From Gnetum montanum (lineage: Eukaryota; Streptophyta; Gnetopsida; Gnetales; Gnetaceae), in the NCBI GenBank assembly GCA_015680685.1, contig MNCI01016470.1, positions 109,987 to 173,986 of the forward strand: a stretch of 64,000 bases of DNA, given 5' to 3'. Shown here one piece after another: positions 22,111-35,346 of this stretch; position 1 is the stretch's first letter; the number at the start of each line of letters is the position of its first letter. The translations under genes and the position numbers were made by a program. Below the pieces are notes generated by a model. It was not told the origin of the DNA, made no database searches, and saw only the letters and a program-made list of their open reading frames with translations.

Positions 22111-23950
22111 GCCTAGTTGATGCAATTGTTGACCATTGTAGAATTATGTTGACTTTGGTCAAACTTTTAAAATATAAGGATTTTTTTAGTGAAATTGGGT
22201 TCAAATGGAAGTCCAAAAATCCATGAACATGAAGAAAATAGTAGAAGAGACTACTAAAGTTCAAAAAATTGAGAAAGCTGATAAAATATTCTAGAGAATG
22301 AATATTATGGAAGTCTAAGGAACACTTTGTGGGATACACAATGGAATATGTGAAAGATAGGATCGTAGAAATGTCTAAAGTAAGGAACTTAACTAACCAA
22401 GCCAAAAGATATGCAAGTGGGTCCTCCCCATAGCTAGCACATGTCATTTTTGCTCTTGCATAACCTCAACTAAGGAATCTGTGGGCCCCATAGTTGATTA
22501 ATGATCATGAAAAGTTAAGGACCAACCAAAAAGAATCTATCCAAGAATTCCAACATGTAAAACTAAGACATCAAGCATAACATAGAAATCGGTAGTGAGG
22601 TGAGTTATGGTAGCATAGATGGATGACTAAGAAGGTGAGTTGGAATCTTGAATTGAGGTCATAAGAAGTTCCTAGTGGAGTTTGTATTTAAAATAACATG
22701 AGAAGATCCATCCTTAGTCTAGACCAAAACCAGCCTCTTTTAGTGACTTCGCATTACCACTCCAAGACCAATCCACCCCCTCGAGACATGAAAGTTCTCC
22801 CACAAACAACCATAATTCCACAAAGAGAAAAAATGAGAAGTAGGAATTGAGATAAGACCTTAGTTAGAGGGGACCTTCAGGCATGGGTAACATGTCTTTC
22901 AAGTCCTATAACTAGTGCTTGTAGCCTAGTTATTTATCTAAGGGGTGTGCATTGAATTCCCATCATGTTTTTTTTATTGTTTTTTTCCTCCTTGGATGGG
23001 AACCACACCATGCAAAGATTTTATTTGATTTCCCATTATTGAAACATGGAATGGTAAGTAGTCAATGAAAACACTCAAGCTCCTGAGTAAGTACAAAAGT
23101 ACAAAAAGTATTAAGTCCACTTGAAGTCACACCCTATACAAACCTTTGTATCCTTCCTAATTTCAGAAACTACCAAGGTTACCAATTGATTAAAAGTTTC
23201 TTTAATGAAAGGGGCCTCAAACTTCCAGAACAAGGAAAACCATAGAGTTTGTGGATGGGTGGATGACATGGACTCACTACCTATTCTATGAAAAATAAAC
23301 CATGTCAAACTTATTAGACATCAGAATTCAAAAATAGAAACCAAACATTAATAATCACAACATTACACATAAACCATCATTAGTAAGTAGCAACAGTGGC
23401 ACTATGTTCTATGGTAATAAAGAACTTTTATTAGCAAAAATGATGAAAAGTGACACACACAAAAATAATGAAGTAAAATATAGAAAAAAGTATAAAACAT
23501 TCAAAGAAGATAAAACATACTAATGATGTTGTAAAACAAAAAGAATTGAGAAAACCAAAGAAAAAGGTAAAAATCAACAAAGTATGAAATAAAAATTTGT
23601 AAAAAAAAAAGAGTGAAAAACTAAAGATCCATTCAGATGGTTAGCATGGATGATCATCTCCTCCATGACTATGTTGAAGGGAATAGATGTGAAAAATGGA
23701 GCGTGGTTGTCCATTCATTGAGATGGTAGTTGCACTGGCTTGTCTTAGCTCTAGGAAAGTTTCACTTGTTAGATGTTGGCCAACTACTTTCTGTGTGGGC
23801 TCTCAAGTTTGTAGATTAACATGACCCCAAAGAAAAAGGTTTGATCAATTATATAAGATCCATCCCACAACGTTTGAAACTTTGTCTTCTAGGGTACATG
23901 TGTGTGGTTCTAGTAGAGAAGCTTATCTCTTAGTTAAAATTTCACTTTTC
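22111..23950 (-). other. Spacer of element B between integrase and aORF promoter
   Basis: Non-coding. It contains the phrase CTTCAGGCATGGGTAACATG at about 22876 that recurs in element C near 36807 and 36905, so this spacer is a shared family feature. Short frames at 22085-22447 and 23111-23308 have no recognisable domain. Confidence 0.5.
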
Positions 23951-24830
23951 ATATTTTGAGATCAAGAAGTTGCTTGTTAAATTCCTTGTGCACCTCATTC
24001 AAAGATAGGGCCACTAAGCAATTTTCATCTAGCATGTTGAGGTTGATCAATCTTTCTTTCTATGCTAGACTTAGGTCAAGATTCAAATCATAGGCTATTG
24101 AGAGTGTACAGAGCTTGAATTGAATTGGGAGAGTTGGAAGGTTTCTGTACACTACTTTGTGGGGAGAGTAGCTAATAGGAAGTTTCAATGTTAAGCAATA
24201 GGCCCAAAGGGTATCATTGAGTTTTGTGCGTCAATCTCTCCTATATTTGCTTATGGTCCTTGTTAAGATCTTTGTGATCTCCTTATTAGTTACCTCTACT
24301 TGACTGTTGGCTTGAGGATAATAAAGTGTTGTTAATTTATGTTCAACTCCCAAGTTTTGCATAATTTTTCAAAAGGTGGCATCTATAAAGTGAGTTCCAT
24401 TATCAAAAATTAGTGCACACAACACCCAAAACCTGTTAACAACATTCTATTGTATGAATTGAGTAGTAGTGGATGATGTACAATTAGTGAAAGCTACTTC
24501 TTTTACACGTTTCGTGTAGTAGTCAACTACTATGATGATATGCATCTTTGCATTGGACATGGGTGTGATGGGACCCATGAAGTTAGTGCCCCATATGTGA
24601 AAGGGCTCTAGTGATTGAATTCACTGTTGAGGACCCTCCACTCGAATGGCCATCCCACCATCTCATTGATAGCTCTCACATGATCAGACAAATTGGTGGA
24701 CATCCCTGAAGATTGTAGGCCAATAGTATCCTACCAATAGGATTTTTATGGTCATGCATCTCCCTACATAGTGGCCTTTGTGAGCATCCTAGAGAATGTG
24801 TAGTTGATCCGTACCATTAGAGTCATCCAT
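23950..24830 (-). pseudogene. Integrase pseudogene of element B
   Basis: Minus-strand reading gives the zinc-binding region (DAHKGHYVG...YYWPTIFRDV...CESYQ), then WGTNFMGPITP, VDYYTKRVKEVAFT, FDNGTHF and YYPQANSQVEVTNKE. The catalytic triad survives as N (Asp changed, in GTNF), D (FDNG) and E (QVEV), so the first catalytic residue is lost. Stops interrupt the frame. Integrase would insert the cDNA. The RNase H normally upstream is missing. Confidence 0.75.
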
Positions 24831-25760
24831 GAACACTTCCACATCATTACTAATCTGCTACTAAAAATTGCTAAGAACCAATAATTGAAATGTTACATGA
24901 GCATTGCACAAACCATATGGTATCTAACAATATGCAAAAGTCCCTCAAGGAATCATGAATGTTGTCTTAGCTTGATCATTTGGTGCAATTTGGATTTTTT
25001 TATAGCTGTTATAATCATCCAGGAAGCTATAATAGCAAAGCCCAAAGATAGTGTTCAACACTTTATCCACAAATGGCAATGGAAAATGATCTTTGAATGT
25101 TGCCATGTTCTACAGCCTAAAGTTAATATAGACCCATCACTTTCCACCTTTCTCTAGCATAATTACAAATGGGCTAATCCACTCACTATCCACGATAACA
25201 TAGATGAACCCCACCTTGAGGAGTTTTTCTATTTCCTCATTAATGATCTACTTCAATTTGGGGTTTAGCCACCTCTGCGGTTGCCTTCTTAGCTTCATGG
25301 TTGGGTTGGTGTAAACGTGATGCTTGCATATCCTTGGATCAATTCTAGTCAACTCAGGATATGACCACACAAAGGCTATTGACAACTTGTTAGCCACCTT
25401 CAATAGCTTTTCTGTTTGTTCAAGAGCATATTTAGCTTGATTATGATTATATTTTCATTATTTAAAAATTCATACTTCATGCTAGCTTGTAGATTTTTCA
25501 ACTCTAGCAGCTCCTGCTTAAAGTTATCAGGGATTTCCAACTCTTTGCAATATGTATCATCATCTTCATCATCAGAAAGTTGGTGATGAACTTACTCAAG
25601 TTCATCCATGCCTTTGACATAAGAACATGTCAAGCTCTTAGTTGGTTGCATGAATAATGTGCTACTATCTGAGTTAGCTATTAGCCACTGCGTGCCCTCC
25701 AATTTTGTTGTTGCTATGTAAAGGCACCTTCAAATATCTATTTCTTATGCGCACTGATTA
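24831..25760 (-). pseudogene. Reverse transcriptase pseudogene of element B, 3'-truncated
   Basis: Minus-strand reading contains ICKHHVYTNPTMKLRRQPQR, then EIEKLLKVGFIYVIVDSEW, FKDHFPLPFVDKV, YYSFLDDYNSYKKIQIAP and VEVFMDDSN (the catalytic F/YxDD box). Immediately after MDDSN the sequence passes into the integrase zinc-binding region, so RT thumb, connection and RNase H (several hundred codons in intact elements) are deleted. Stops are present. Related to RTs of the Athila/Tat side of Gypsy by the CKH...RQPQR and KDHFPLPF motifs. Confidence 0.75.
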
Positions 25761-25858
25761 CATATGTTAATAAATGTACTTTTAATAAATCATATTTTTT
25801 GCATGCAATTGCACCTGTTATCACTATACACAATGCATAGAACATGCTTCTTCTCTAA

Positions 25859-26284
25859 TTATCCAAATTCATTTTCCTTAGATATTTCCAAGGAGAGGTT
25901 CCTTATGCCCATTTGTGCATCAACCATGCTTAACCATGTCCTTCCCATAATGATGGGGAAGTCACCTTTGTATTTTTCAACATTAATTACTAGAAAATTA
26001 GCTGGATAGGAACACCCACAAACTATGGTCATAATGTTCTCTACTAACCCCAAGGGGATAGTTATTGAATGGTCAGCCAACTCCAAAATGGATGTTTCTC
26101 TTCTTGAGAGGTAGTAGGTTCTAGGCCTTGTACATGTCATGGGAGATGAGATTAACTCCAGAACCAGAATTAAGAAGAGCCTTGCATGGCTAATGTCCAG
26201 TGATCTACAAATAAATAAGAGGACTTCCCAAGTCAAATCCTTATATTGGAAGATTTCCAACCTTAATCCAATTAGAAATAGCAT
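25859..26284 (-). pseudogene. Aspartic protease pseudogene of element B (open 141 codons)
   Basis: Open on the minus strand. LELADHSITIPLGLVENI is followed by YPANFLVINVEK, then FPIIMGRTWLSMVDAQMGIR and LSLEISKENE. This is the standard flap-to-C-terminal half of a plant Gypsy protease (PIILGRPFL pattern). Element C carries the same segment at 37936-38181. The catalytic loop region lies just upstream and is degraded. Confidence 0.75.
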
Positions 26285-28742
26285 GAGTTAACATCACAAT
26301 GTGGATTTGAGGTGGCACTTGGTTTGAAGGGCTCTCAAATGTATTTAATGTAGAGGATAAGGGTGCTGGAGATGTAGGGTGAGTAGCCACATTAGGTTGT
26401 GAGGGTTTGCAAGGACTATTGGATTGACAAAATGGTTGTTTCTTGGATTAATTGTTTGACCCACTTGGTTGGAAGGCTGGTTATAATTTCATAGCCCTTA
26501 TAGCATTTCATTGCTATGGCTATGGGGGAATTTCACCCTACATGGATGGAGATGGAGGCAACTGAGTAGAGGGTAGAGGGATATGTGTAGATGGATGTGG
26601 AGGATGGTATGGGTATGGATGATTCCATCAAGTAGATGGTAAATGAGTTTAATGATACTCTACAAGGTAACAGTGATGCTAGAATGAGGTGTCACTTAAA
26701 GAACTTTGTGGAGAAATGAGTTGTTGAACATTGTACCCATATGGATCTAATTGCTTGTAAGGGTACTACTACCTTGGCGGTGGCATTCTCCATGATTTTG
26801 GTTGGTGTCATTATTGGTATTGTTCATATGGTTGTGGTGGAGCTCCACTTGGGTAATAAGCTTGTTGTTGCTAGTGGAACTACCTTGGATTTCTTTGAGG
26901 ATAAGATAATTGTTTGGGTGCTTCCCTACATGCTAGTCGAGGATTTACTGTATACATCCTAGACTCTTGTAAATGTGACATCATATGGCAACACCCATTT
27001 GGATGTTCATATTGATAAATGTCACAACTAGTATAATCATCAAAGTTAGTTTTCACAGCTTCTTCTATTATAGTAGCTTTTCCCTTACCTCTTTAATAGG
27101 CACGTTCAGCTTCTTTTCATCTCTTGCATTCACGATCACTATTTTTCTCTTTGGATGCATCTACAATTTTCATAGTAGTTTGAAATTTCTCATCCAAAGA
27201 GTTCCATAATTTGTAAGCCTTTGCCAAAATATCAAAAATATATTTTTATATAGGTAAGGTTTTTTTTCTTTACCACCTCATGAAGTGGTGTATCCTCCTC
27301 ATAATAGAATCGGACCTTCCTTTTTCTTCTAGAAGGGTCCCTATTATACTCTTCTTTACTTTCCCTTTTTCACAACTCACCTTTTTCTTTTGCTACCTAC
27401 TCTTAAGCTCTTAATTTATGCTTAAATTTAGAAAGTCTCCCTTAAGCATAAACCCTAAGAGTTCTTCTTGTTTCTACTCTGAGCCCATCTATGATGTGAC
27501 AGGGTTGTTCCCTCTAAGAATATCCATGACTAGGGCATTGGTGTAAGAGAGAATAATATCTAGCCATGCTGGCATCCAAGGGTTTATGTGCTTCCTATTT
27601 TCAACTTTGGATTCACCTTCTCATGTTGGACACTCTGGAGTACATTTAGTATTTTTCATTAAATAACTCAAGCATTGTACTTCATTAGTATATAGATTCT
27701 AGCTCTAAGGACTAGTACTAGCTTTCAGCTTCCTTGATGAGTGTCTTGGGGAAGAGCTTGAGTTTTTGCCAATCATTTTCAATGTTTTTTAAGGCACTGG
27801 CATCTTGGAAATCTTGTAAATGTGTTTACATATTAGAGATGTATCTCCCCTCAAATCTTCGAATATTATTCATATTTAGGCACTTAATTTGACTATCCTT
27901 CACATGCTTAGTTGGAATCTTTACTGCCTCTACAATGTTAAGCATGCTTTGAGTTGCCAACAGAGGCTCATCATCATCATCATTATTTTTTCTTTGATGA
28001 TGTCCTCTATTACCCTAATGTTCTTGGTGGGTTTTGTGGTCATTTTTATCTTGTTAATCACCTTCATCATGATTATTTCTATGGTGGCTTCTATGAAAAC
28101 CAACACATGAAGAGGAATGTTTAGAATCAAATGAAGAGGATGAAGAGGAAGGTGGAACACCACCACCACCTCTTTGCTCATTATGACCACCATCCTTAGA
28201 TCCCTTGCCATTATGAGGTTTGCTTGAGTTCCTGCCTTGATTGTCACTATTTTTTGAACTTTGTTTGTTAATAGTGGATCAAAGGTTCAGGACCACACCC
28301 TCATTACCAATAAAAAGGGATGGAGAATATTCATGTTGAGAACCCTCAAAGGGAGGATCCTCATTATTAGTTAGATTAACAAGAACAAGGGAGTAGTGAA
28401 GTGTTTTCCCTTTGCAAACTCATGATGCTTCTCTTGGTGTTGATCTCACTTGCATTATGTTTTAGTGGGATAGTAGTCTCAAGTGTCATAACCATTCACA
28501 ACATATTCCTCTTGAAGATCCAAGATGCCTAACTTCTTAAGGGTTTGAAATAGCAACCCAGGCACAAATCGATCAAGGGGTAGTATGATGTTGCCCTTCA
28601 TGACATGCCATCACAGCTGCTCATCCTAATGTAGGATGAAGGTGGAGTTTGGTTCATACTCATCAAAATGAGTATATACCACTTTTCACTCTTGTGGGAC
28701 TGATAGTTTAACAGCATCATTCTTGTGATAAGAAGAAGACAT
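26285..28742 (-). pseudogene. gag: gag pseudogene of element B
   Basis: Starts at ATG 28742 (MSSSYHKNDAVKLSVPQE). An N-terminal motif shared with element C is YTHFDEYEPNSTFILH. HIIDGLRVETRRTLRVYA near 27490 matches gag of A and C. The knuckle is near 27000 as CDIYQYEHPNGCC, with the second Cys changed to Tyr. A Pro/His/Tyr-rich tail follows, as in A, before the protease. Many stops and frame changes. Short open pieces such as 27930-28247 are parts or shadows of it. Confidence 0.65.
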
Positions 28743-28876
28743 TCTACCAGAAAAATAAAATAATTAGTATGCTTCTATAATTATATTTTGAGTGAGAGTA
28801 ATGTTAACCTTGAGTTCATCCAACGATATTAATAATGGTTACTAATCCTAGATAGTACACATTTTAAGAAATAGAG

Positions 28877-28894
28877 TCCCTAAAAATGGTGCCA
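28877..28894 (-). other. Primer-binding site of element B, tRNA-Asp type, decayed
   Basis: The + strand TCCCTAAAAATGGTGCCA matches the reverse complement of the tRNA-Asp site at 12 of 18 positions, one base from the LTR start at 28896. It is identified mainly by position and by comparison with A and C. Confidence 0.6.
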
Positions 28895-28895
28895 A

Positions 28896-29658
28896 TGATG
28901 AGTGGTGACATATCCCTACATCCAACTATATGAATCATAAATTATTCACAGGTGATCTAGTCGAATTCCATGGACTCTATAGTTTTGGGTGCACTAGTCT
29001 TCTAGGTTGTGAACCTTCCCTAAGGTCATTTGTTGTCTTCCCAATTATACTTGTTAAGCTCAAAGTTATGGTTAAGTGTAATCAAGGTATATAATTTTTA
29101 TCATTTTATGTTTTAGGTTCTTTGGTGCTTAAAGAGAGGTATAAAGTAGCTTAATGGCTAATTTGATTTAACTAACTAACTAATCTCTAACTAGTCCTAA
29201 CATAAGCATTTGGTCCCACTTTCTGTACATGTCCTAGATCCACATATCCACTGTTGGGTTACCAAGCACTATGCTATTGGGTGCACCAAGCAATAATGCT
29301 ACTGGGATTACCAAGTGGATGCATGTTATGCTCAAAGTGGTCATACTTATCTAATTAATCTATCTAGCTTACCTCACTTAATTTTCTCATTACCTTAATT
29401 ACTAAAAAACATTGAATAAATAATTGAAACTATTAAATGCCTAAATGAAACATTTAAACTATCCATAATGCTACAAGGTTTATCAAGAAGTTCATCTTTA
29501 TTGTCGCACACATTATTGTGCTCAGGTACAATAGTGCTTGAATAAAGATCCATATACTCAATGACACCTACTATGGGCACTTAGGAAAATATTCTAACTC
29601 TTAATCTAAAAAACTACAAGAGCAGATATTTATAAGCAAAAAAAAATCCTACATTAAT
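28896..29658 (-). repeat. 5' LTR of element B
   Basis: Begins (+ strand) TGATGAGTGGTGACATATCC and aligns with 8238-8273 plus 17833-18600. The distal U3 is missing beyond the TATA box (29626-29634), so this LTR has lost its upstream motif block. Possible target duplication GCATA follows at 29659-29663. Confidence 0.75.
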
Positions 29659-29663
29659 GCATA

Positions 29664-31510
29664 TATACCTACAATAGACTAATGCATCTTGCCAAACCTA
29701 ATGGTTATCTTATTATGTGCTAGTTGATCAACAACTAGAGTAGTTGCTTCAACTAATGGCCTCTTCATCTTCTCTTTAGCTACATCATGAAGTTCTACAC
29801 ATACATTCCTAGCTCTCTTGGTACTACCATGTGTGACATAGGGTTCAATCCCCATATTGTAAGGGGAAGAATAATGAGAACCACTAAATATCTTAGTGGT
29901 AACTGATAATGATTCTTCAATATCCTTAACTGATGGGTCTTGGACATGCATTACTGGAATAATGTGTTTGGCCCAAGGTTCAGAAAACTAGGAGGGATCA
30001 TAGCCCATTCACTTTTCATTCTTCTTAGCTACTAGGAATTCCAAAAACCTTTTAAGATACATAGTAAAGGATATAAAATGCATGTGACATATGGTATTAA
30101 GATTATTGGGGAATTTGTGAATTTCATTCCATAGCCTAGAGACTTAGAAGGTTACCCAGTTAAACTTAGTCCCATCAGTAAGGACCTTTTCTATGATCCA
30201 AGCTTGCTTAACACCTATGATATTCTTTTATGATAACAAGGGAGACACTCTAGAACAAAATAGAGGATATGTCTCATTAGCCTCTTTGACTTTCAATCAA
30301 TAAAAGGTCAATCTACCACTGTTATGGGAGTTAATCCATTTCTCTATCTCTTTCCTATGGCTCATATCTTTCCCTACTCTTATGGAAACCTTGACACCAT
30401 TACAAGGTATACCAAATAGGTTACTAAATATAGAATCATTGATGATTAAGATCACAGGGAAACCATGTACATGAGAGATGAATTTATTATCTCCTTTATC
30501 AAAGGAATCAATTACATTCACCATCTCTAATCTAGGCATTGATGGGCTAGAAAGCATAAATAAGTTAAGTAAACCTGCATCATCGATCCTCTACTAAATC
30601 TCCCTAGGGGCTTTGCTTGGTAGCCACTCCTATGATAAGTCTACCTCATCCCACTTAAGGATGATTTTCTCCTCCACATGGCCCAAGTTGATTACAGTAA
30701 AGGTAGACTTACAAGCAACATCTACAACCCAACATAAGTAGCCAATTAGTTTTCTACCTGCAACATAGGTAGATCATACAAAGCCAAGAAATTATAAACA
30801 TAAAGCTAGGATCAAATAAGTAATTAAATTCAAAATAACCAAAGAGGAAAAATAGCTAGAGAATATTGACTTTATGTAAACCAATGTTACTTAGCTTAGG
30901 CAAAACTAGAACCTTCAAAATTGTGGGTGCATGTATTCTTAGCTTCGGGAAACTCCACCAAGTATGAGAAGTTCTAGTAGCCAAGAACCTATGGTAAACC
31001 TAAGAAAACCATAAGGTATACCTGCTAAAGTCATCACTTAGTTTCTACAACACTACAAGTCTTACAAATTGGCCTTGTATAAATACTTCCAAGGCTGTGT
31101 GCACCATGGATAGAACATAGTCACTTTTGATCAATCTTCCATCATGTACCCTATACTTGCAACATTAGAACATGAAGTTCATTAGAGAAAATGACCTAAC
31201 GAAAACAAGAACAAAGTGAAAACATAGTATGAAGCTTATGCTTTCAAAGGGTAGAAACTTCCAAAAGGATTCTAAAATAAATTGTTGATCTGATGGCCCA
31301 TCATCAAGGTGTTGTTAGCATTGCATCAAGCATACTCAACCATGTCCCAGATTTGAGATAACTTTAATAATCCTAGTGTAAAAAAACCATTGTACTACTC
31401 ACTCTCTACTTGGATGTTGGGGTCTTCTAGCATAAACTTCATGATGTGACTGGTGGATACTAGTAAAAGGATCTTTGTAAGTATAGCTATAGTATGCATG
31501 GCCAAGTATG
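29664..31510 (-). pseudogene. Middle fragment of sequence G with an unrecognised decayed ORF
   Basis: Minus-strand coding remnants lie at 30297-30720 (VNVIDSFDKGDNKFISHVHG, then LFGIPCNGVKVSIRVGKD) and continue, with stops, to 29679 (VKDIEESLSVTTKIFSG, LVEATTLVVDQLAHNK). One frame through 30000-30290 also reads plausibly (KQAWIIEKVLTDGTKFNW). I do not recognise the family. Globular N-terminal hydrophobic pattern plus charged C-terminus resembles accessory proteins of plant Gypsy elements, but this is weak. The fragment is bounded by B on the left and C on the right. 30730-31510 shows no coding signal. Confidence 0.4.
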
Positions 31511-31515
31511 ATCAC

Positions 31516-32377
31516 TGATGAGTGGTGGCATATCCCAACACTCTACCATACAATCCATAAGTGCATGCATGTGTCTATATTGTAATCTATGGATGGACAA
31601 TGTCATTATGCTACTAATTGATGTTAAGTTCATGATCATTGTCTTCCCACTATGAGTTAGTAAAATCTTATTGTATGGTTTAACTCTCACTGAAACATAT
31701 GATAGGTGATGTTGTAGGGCTCTTAATTCTCCTAGTGGTAAACATGATTAAAATAATATTAAAATTCTAAGTTTAATAACAATGAAAATATCATTCTATC
31801 TTAACCTAGGGTGATGGGTATCTGGTCCTAGTCTATCCTATACACCTTGGGCTTATGTAATTGCCATTGGAATTATTATTGAGCAAATCAAGAAAGACCA
31901 ATATTGGATTACCAAACAATCACACTTAGTGCTCAAAACTAGTTGTACCCATTCTGCTTAACTAATGAGTGTAAAACTAAAATACTTTGAAATGTAAATG
32001 TAAATGATTAAACTAGTAAAACAAGAAAATTATGCTAAGTAAAATATGGAATAAAAGAACTAAGAAATGCTACAATGATGTGAAACAATCTCAATCATCA
32101 TTGTCAATTATAAATTGTGTCCTAGTAAAATTTACTCTAATAAAGATTCTAGTCAATTGCTTAACAGCACACTATGGTCATTTACACTATCACTAAAACT
32201 ATGAAATGAAATTGCAATAATCTCGCTAAGGGTGAAATGAAAATTTTTGTTTTGTGTAAATCCAAGTGTTGTATTTATAAGAATGCATAGCTCTCAAGAC
32301 ATTGCATGAACAATGACCTAATATGAGCTATGATATCATTGATATGATGTCGCATGGGACAAAAATGGATTTTATCA
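31516..32377 (-). repeat. 3' LTR of element C
   Basis: 862 bp; starts (+ strand) TGATGAGTGGTGGCATATCC and ends TTTTATCA beside TATCCCCATGAATGACT, the position of the conserved primer block in A and B. Matches 52976-53780. Confidence 0.85.
32272..32357 (-). promoter_or_regulatory. U3 promoter of element C, 3' LTR
   Basis: Minus strand: CATCATATCAATGATATCAT-type palindromic words (+ strand 32330-32357) followed by TATAAATA (+ strand 32272-32279). The motif ATCATTGATATGA recurs at 35972-35984 upstream of the C accessory ORF. The 5' LTR carries a decayed version at about 53720-53755 and has lost the TATA box. Confidence 0.55.
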
Positions 32378-32569
32378 TATCCCCATGAATGACTCGAAAT
32401 CCTTGACTTAAAAAAATGAGGATTGAGTCCCTTACAAAATTAGGAGGTAGACTTAACTTGACATGACTTTGACTATTTACATGACTTTGAATGTTGCATT
32501 GGTGGTTTTACAAAAATTGGACATAGATGACAATTGATAAACAAAACAAGATAAAACAAAAACTAAAGT

Positions 32570-35346
32570 AGTATGATGTAGCCTTAAGTTCTTGATAGTT
32601 TTGGCTCTTCCATTGACTTCTTCCCCTTATTGTTAGGCTTCTAAAATTCATATCTATTAAGGAGTGCCTAAAATCTCTTTTCCATCCTAGGATCATGTAC
32701 CAACCATATTGATTATGCAATGTTTGATGGATTCAATACATCCCATGAGAATTATAGTTGTAGGAGCATCTTATTTGCTTTAATCTACCACCTAGCAAAT
32801 TTTTTTCTCTCTTCATACCCTAGCTACCTTTCTAAGCTCTTGGTAGTTAGACATTATATGTGCCAAGTTGGTTGCTACATCCTTTTGTTCCTAATAGCTA
32901 GTTTTCACATTTTCAAGCTCGAAGATTATCACATGTAGCTTTATTAAGGTATCTTTCCTATCCACAAACTTCTTCTCATAGATGACGTACACAGCTGCTA
33001 CCTACTACACAAGTTCATTCCTAAGCTAGCCTATTATCAACATGGCGAAGTTAGCATATTAGAGATTTGCTAACCCCATGTATTCTGTAAGGTCCTCAAT
33101 CTATAGATCCTTGTTTTTGATCTTGGCCTAATAGACATGGGCTAAACTATCCAATATGGGCTACTAGTTTAGAGTTTGAGTAGTGATGAAAATAATTTTT
33201 GCCTTTGTAAGTTGACTTCCTTTCTCATTTATTTTCTTGTACATCCCCACTTGGTCCCTAAAGTTCTTCTTAAGTTTTTCATATCTCTTGGCTTCATTTT
33301 TCTACTCACTTATGTCAATAGCTAACTTTTGCCTAATAATGCATACTTCTTTCATTGATAAGATCCTATTCTATCAAGCCAATCTACTCATGTCTTGGTT
33401 GATGTGAATGAGTTGTTCTCTTAACTAATGAATGCTTTCCTCAAGAATGTTCTTTTGTTTCTCAATATTTATTAGTCTTGTATTGTCTACAGTGAGATTT
33501 CTATTCTCTTCCTTCAAGGCAATGAAAGCTTTGACATGTACATATGTTTGAGCTTTAGAAACTATTGTACTCAACAACACCTTCTCTCTTTCTTTCTCCA
33601 CCTAGATGTTGTGGATAATGAGTTATCTCACTTGATCTATGTGGTATTTCTCAAGCTAGTCAAGGGTAATTACTCATGCAGGGTTCCTTAACTCATCTCT
33701 TAGAGCTACCAATTTATCCTAGAGTCTCTGCATTTTTTTCTCAACATATTATACCCTCATTTTAGCCATCACTAGCTTTCCCTTTGTGACTATCAAACTA
33801 GACTGTACTACAGTTATATCGCTGGGAATATCAAAAAGATTTTGCATGACCTAGCATGTCTACAATAGTTTGTTAAGAATGTCTTCCTATTCAACAAGAT
33901 TCATTGAAGTACCAACTTGCATTTGAACATCTTTATCTCTTGAGATGTTAGTTGATGGCATAACAAGGACATTAAAGGACTCCTTAATATGATTAGTTAT
34001 TACTTCAAATACTCCCGCTACATCTTCGTGCTACATAATCAAAACTATAGCACCTTCACTAGTTTCTAGCATTACTTGAAATTATGCAACATTCCGTAAA
34101 ATTTTTTGTGCCTAGTCTTCCTCTCCTACTATTTGTAATAAAAATTTTCCACTAGCTAGTATTGTGGAAACTATGGCCTCACCAAGCTTTATCTAACTAT
34201 ATAAAGATTGGATCCTTCTATTGCTTCCTAGCTAATTGTATCTATGATATGATGCAGACGGCTCATTGATGAACAATAGTCTTATGGAGGTGGTAAAGCT
34301 TGTTATTCTAGTCTATTTAAAGTAGGTTTTAAATCATTGGGTCATATCTATTATTACTAACTAGTAGTTGAAATGTTATTGGTAGGTATTAAACTTGAAG
34401 CTTCCTTAGTGCTTGTTGGTTTTGCTAGCTGATCCTTCTTTTGTGACACTAGTTTTGACATTTCTTCATAAGAGGCATTTTCAACTTTTTGTGGAACATC
34501 ATTGGTATAATCCAAGATCCCCACTTGATTACAAATATTCCTTATTACGTAAGGAAATGGTACTGTTTGTTTCCCTACCTTCTTCTACTAAAACCATCTT
34601 TGAATCTCCAAAAAGATTAGATGTGTGATTTTGGCATTAAAATTGCGCATTAGTATTGCACTTCCCCTAGCTACATATGTTGAGATCTTATTGAGCCTTT
34701 TAGTTGGGAAAAAATGCTAAGTCCCAATTTTGAAATAATTTTTCTCTTCAATAGTTATTTCACTGTAGTCTTTATCTTCTTTGTTGTAGTCCCTTTGTAG
34801 CCACAACTTCTTAGCATATGTATGTGCAACATTGGCTCCTTCATTTGGAATATTGAAGGCCTTAGTAATTACCTCAACTAAATATGGTACTAAGACCCCT
34901 TCTATTTTTTCTATGGAATCATCTTGTTAATTCCACTAGAATTGATGGACTTCTCCTAAATACCATTCTACATTGCTGGATAATTTTGGCCATGGTGGAG
35001 GTGCTTGGAGTTACATTCTTAAAACTTTTGGAGTAAACTCCATTAATGGGCTAATGTTTAGCTCCATGATGATCATGGACATGATGAAATTTTTCTAGAT
35101 GGCCTATAGGTAATATCTAGACAACATGAGATGCTATTCTTATTTAGGTGCTAGTGGCACCCCCACTTCTACTTGTGCTTATTGTTCAATGGCACAAGTT
35201 TGTTGATGAATGCTAAACGATTGAGCCTCCTACTCAACATGTTCAACTTGCAAAGTATGTTCTCTTGCTTGGCCTCTTCCATAGCCTCTTGGTACATTCC
35301 TACCATGTTGGAAAGGTCCTTTTGCTACTAGTCTCTTTGGGACCAT
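32570..35346 (-). pseudogene. Accessory ORF of element C (decayed)
   Basis: Minus-strand reading from ATGGTCCCAAAGAG (35346), directly after TGATTGTAG, to about 32570 (about 925 codons, many stops). Homology to A: YLVEVITKAFNIPNEGANVA, then YAKKLWLQRDYNKEDKDY, EITIEEKNYFKIGT, FFPTKRLNKISTYVARGSA and, near the C-terminus, NVKTSY with EQKDVATNLAH. The central part is Glu/Lys/Leu-rich, probably coiled coil. Same position and length as in A and B. Confidence 0.65.

Larger units (their letters stand above)
8238..29658 (-). mobile_element. Element B: Ty3/Gypsy of the A/B/C family, minus strand, with gag, PR, RT, IN and aORF
   Basis: LTRs at 8238-8273 plus 17833-18667 (3', split by element A) and at 28896-29658 (5'). 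Between them, read on the minus strand, are a tRNA-Asp-type primer site, gag, protease, RT, integrase, a spacer with an internal promoter, and the accessory ORF. The segment from the RT thumb through RNase H is missing. A possible 5-bp target duplication GCATA lies at 8233-8237 and 29659-29663. It is tentative because the U3 end of the 5' LTR is truncated. Confidence 0.8.

Noticed and set aside
27889-28110. Hydrophobic Ile/Met-rich ORF on the + strand
   Set aside because: Antisense shadow of low-complexity coding sequence in the element B gag.
18276-29580. Related 61-residue minus-strand ORFs at 18276-18461 and 29395-29580
   Set aside because: They lie at the same place in the two LTRs of element B; conservation reflects LTR identity, not a gene.
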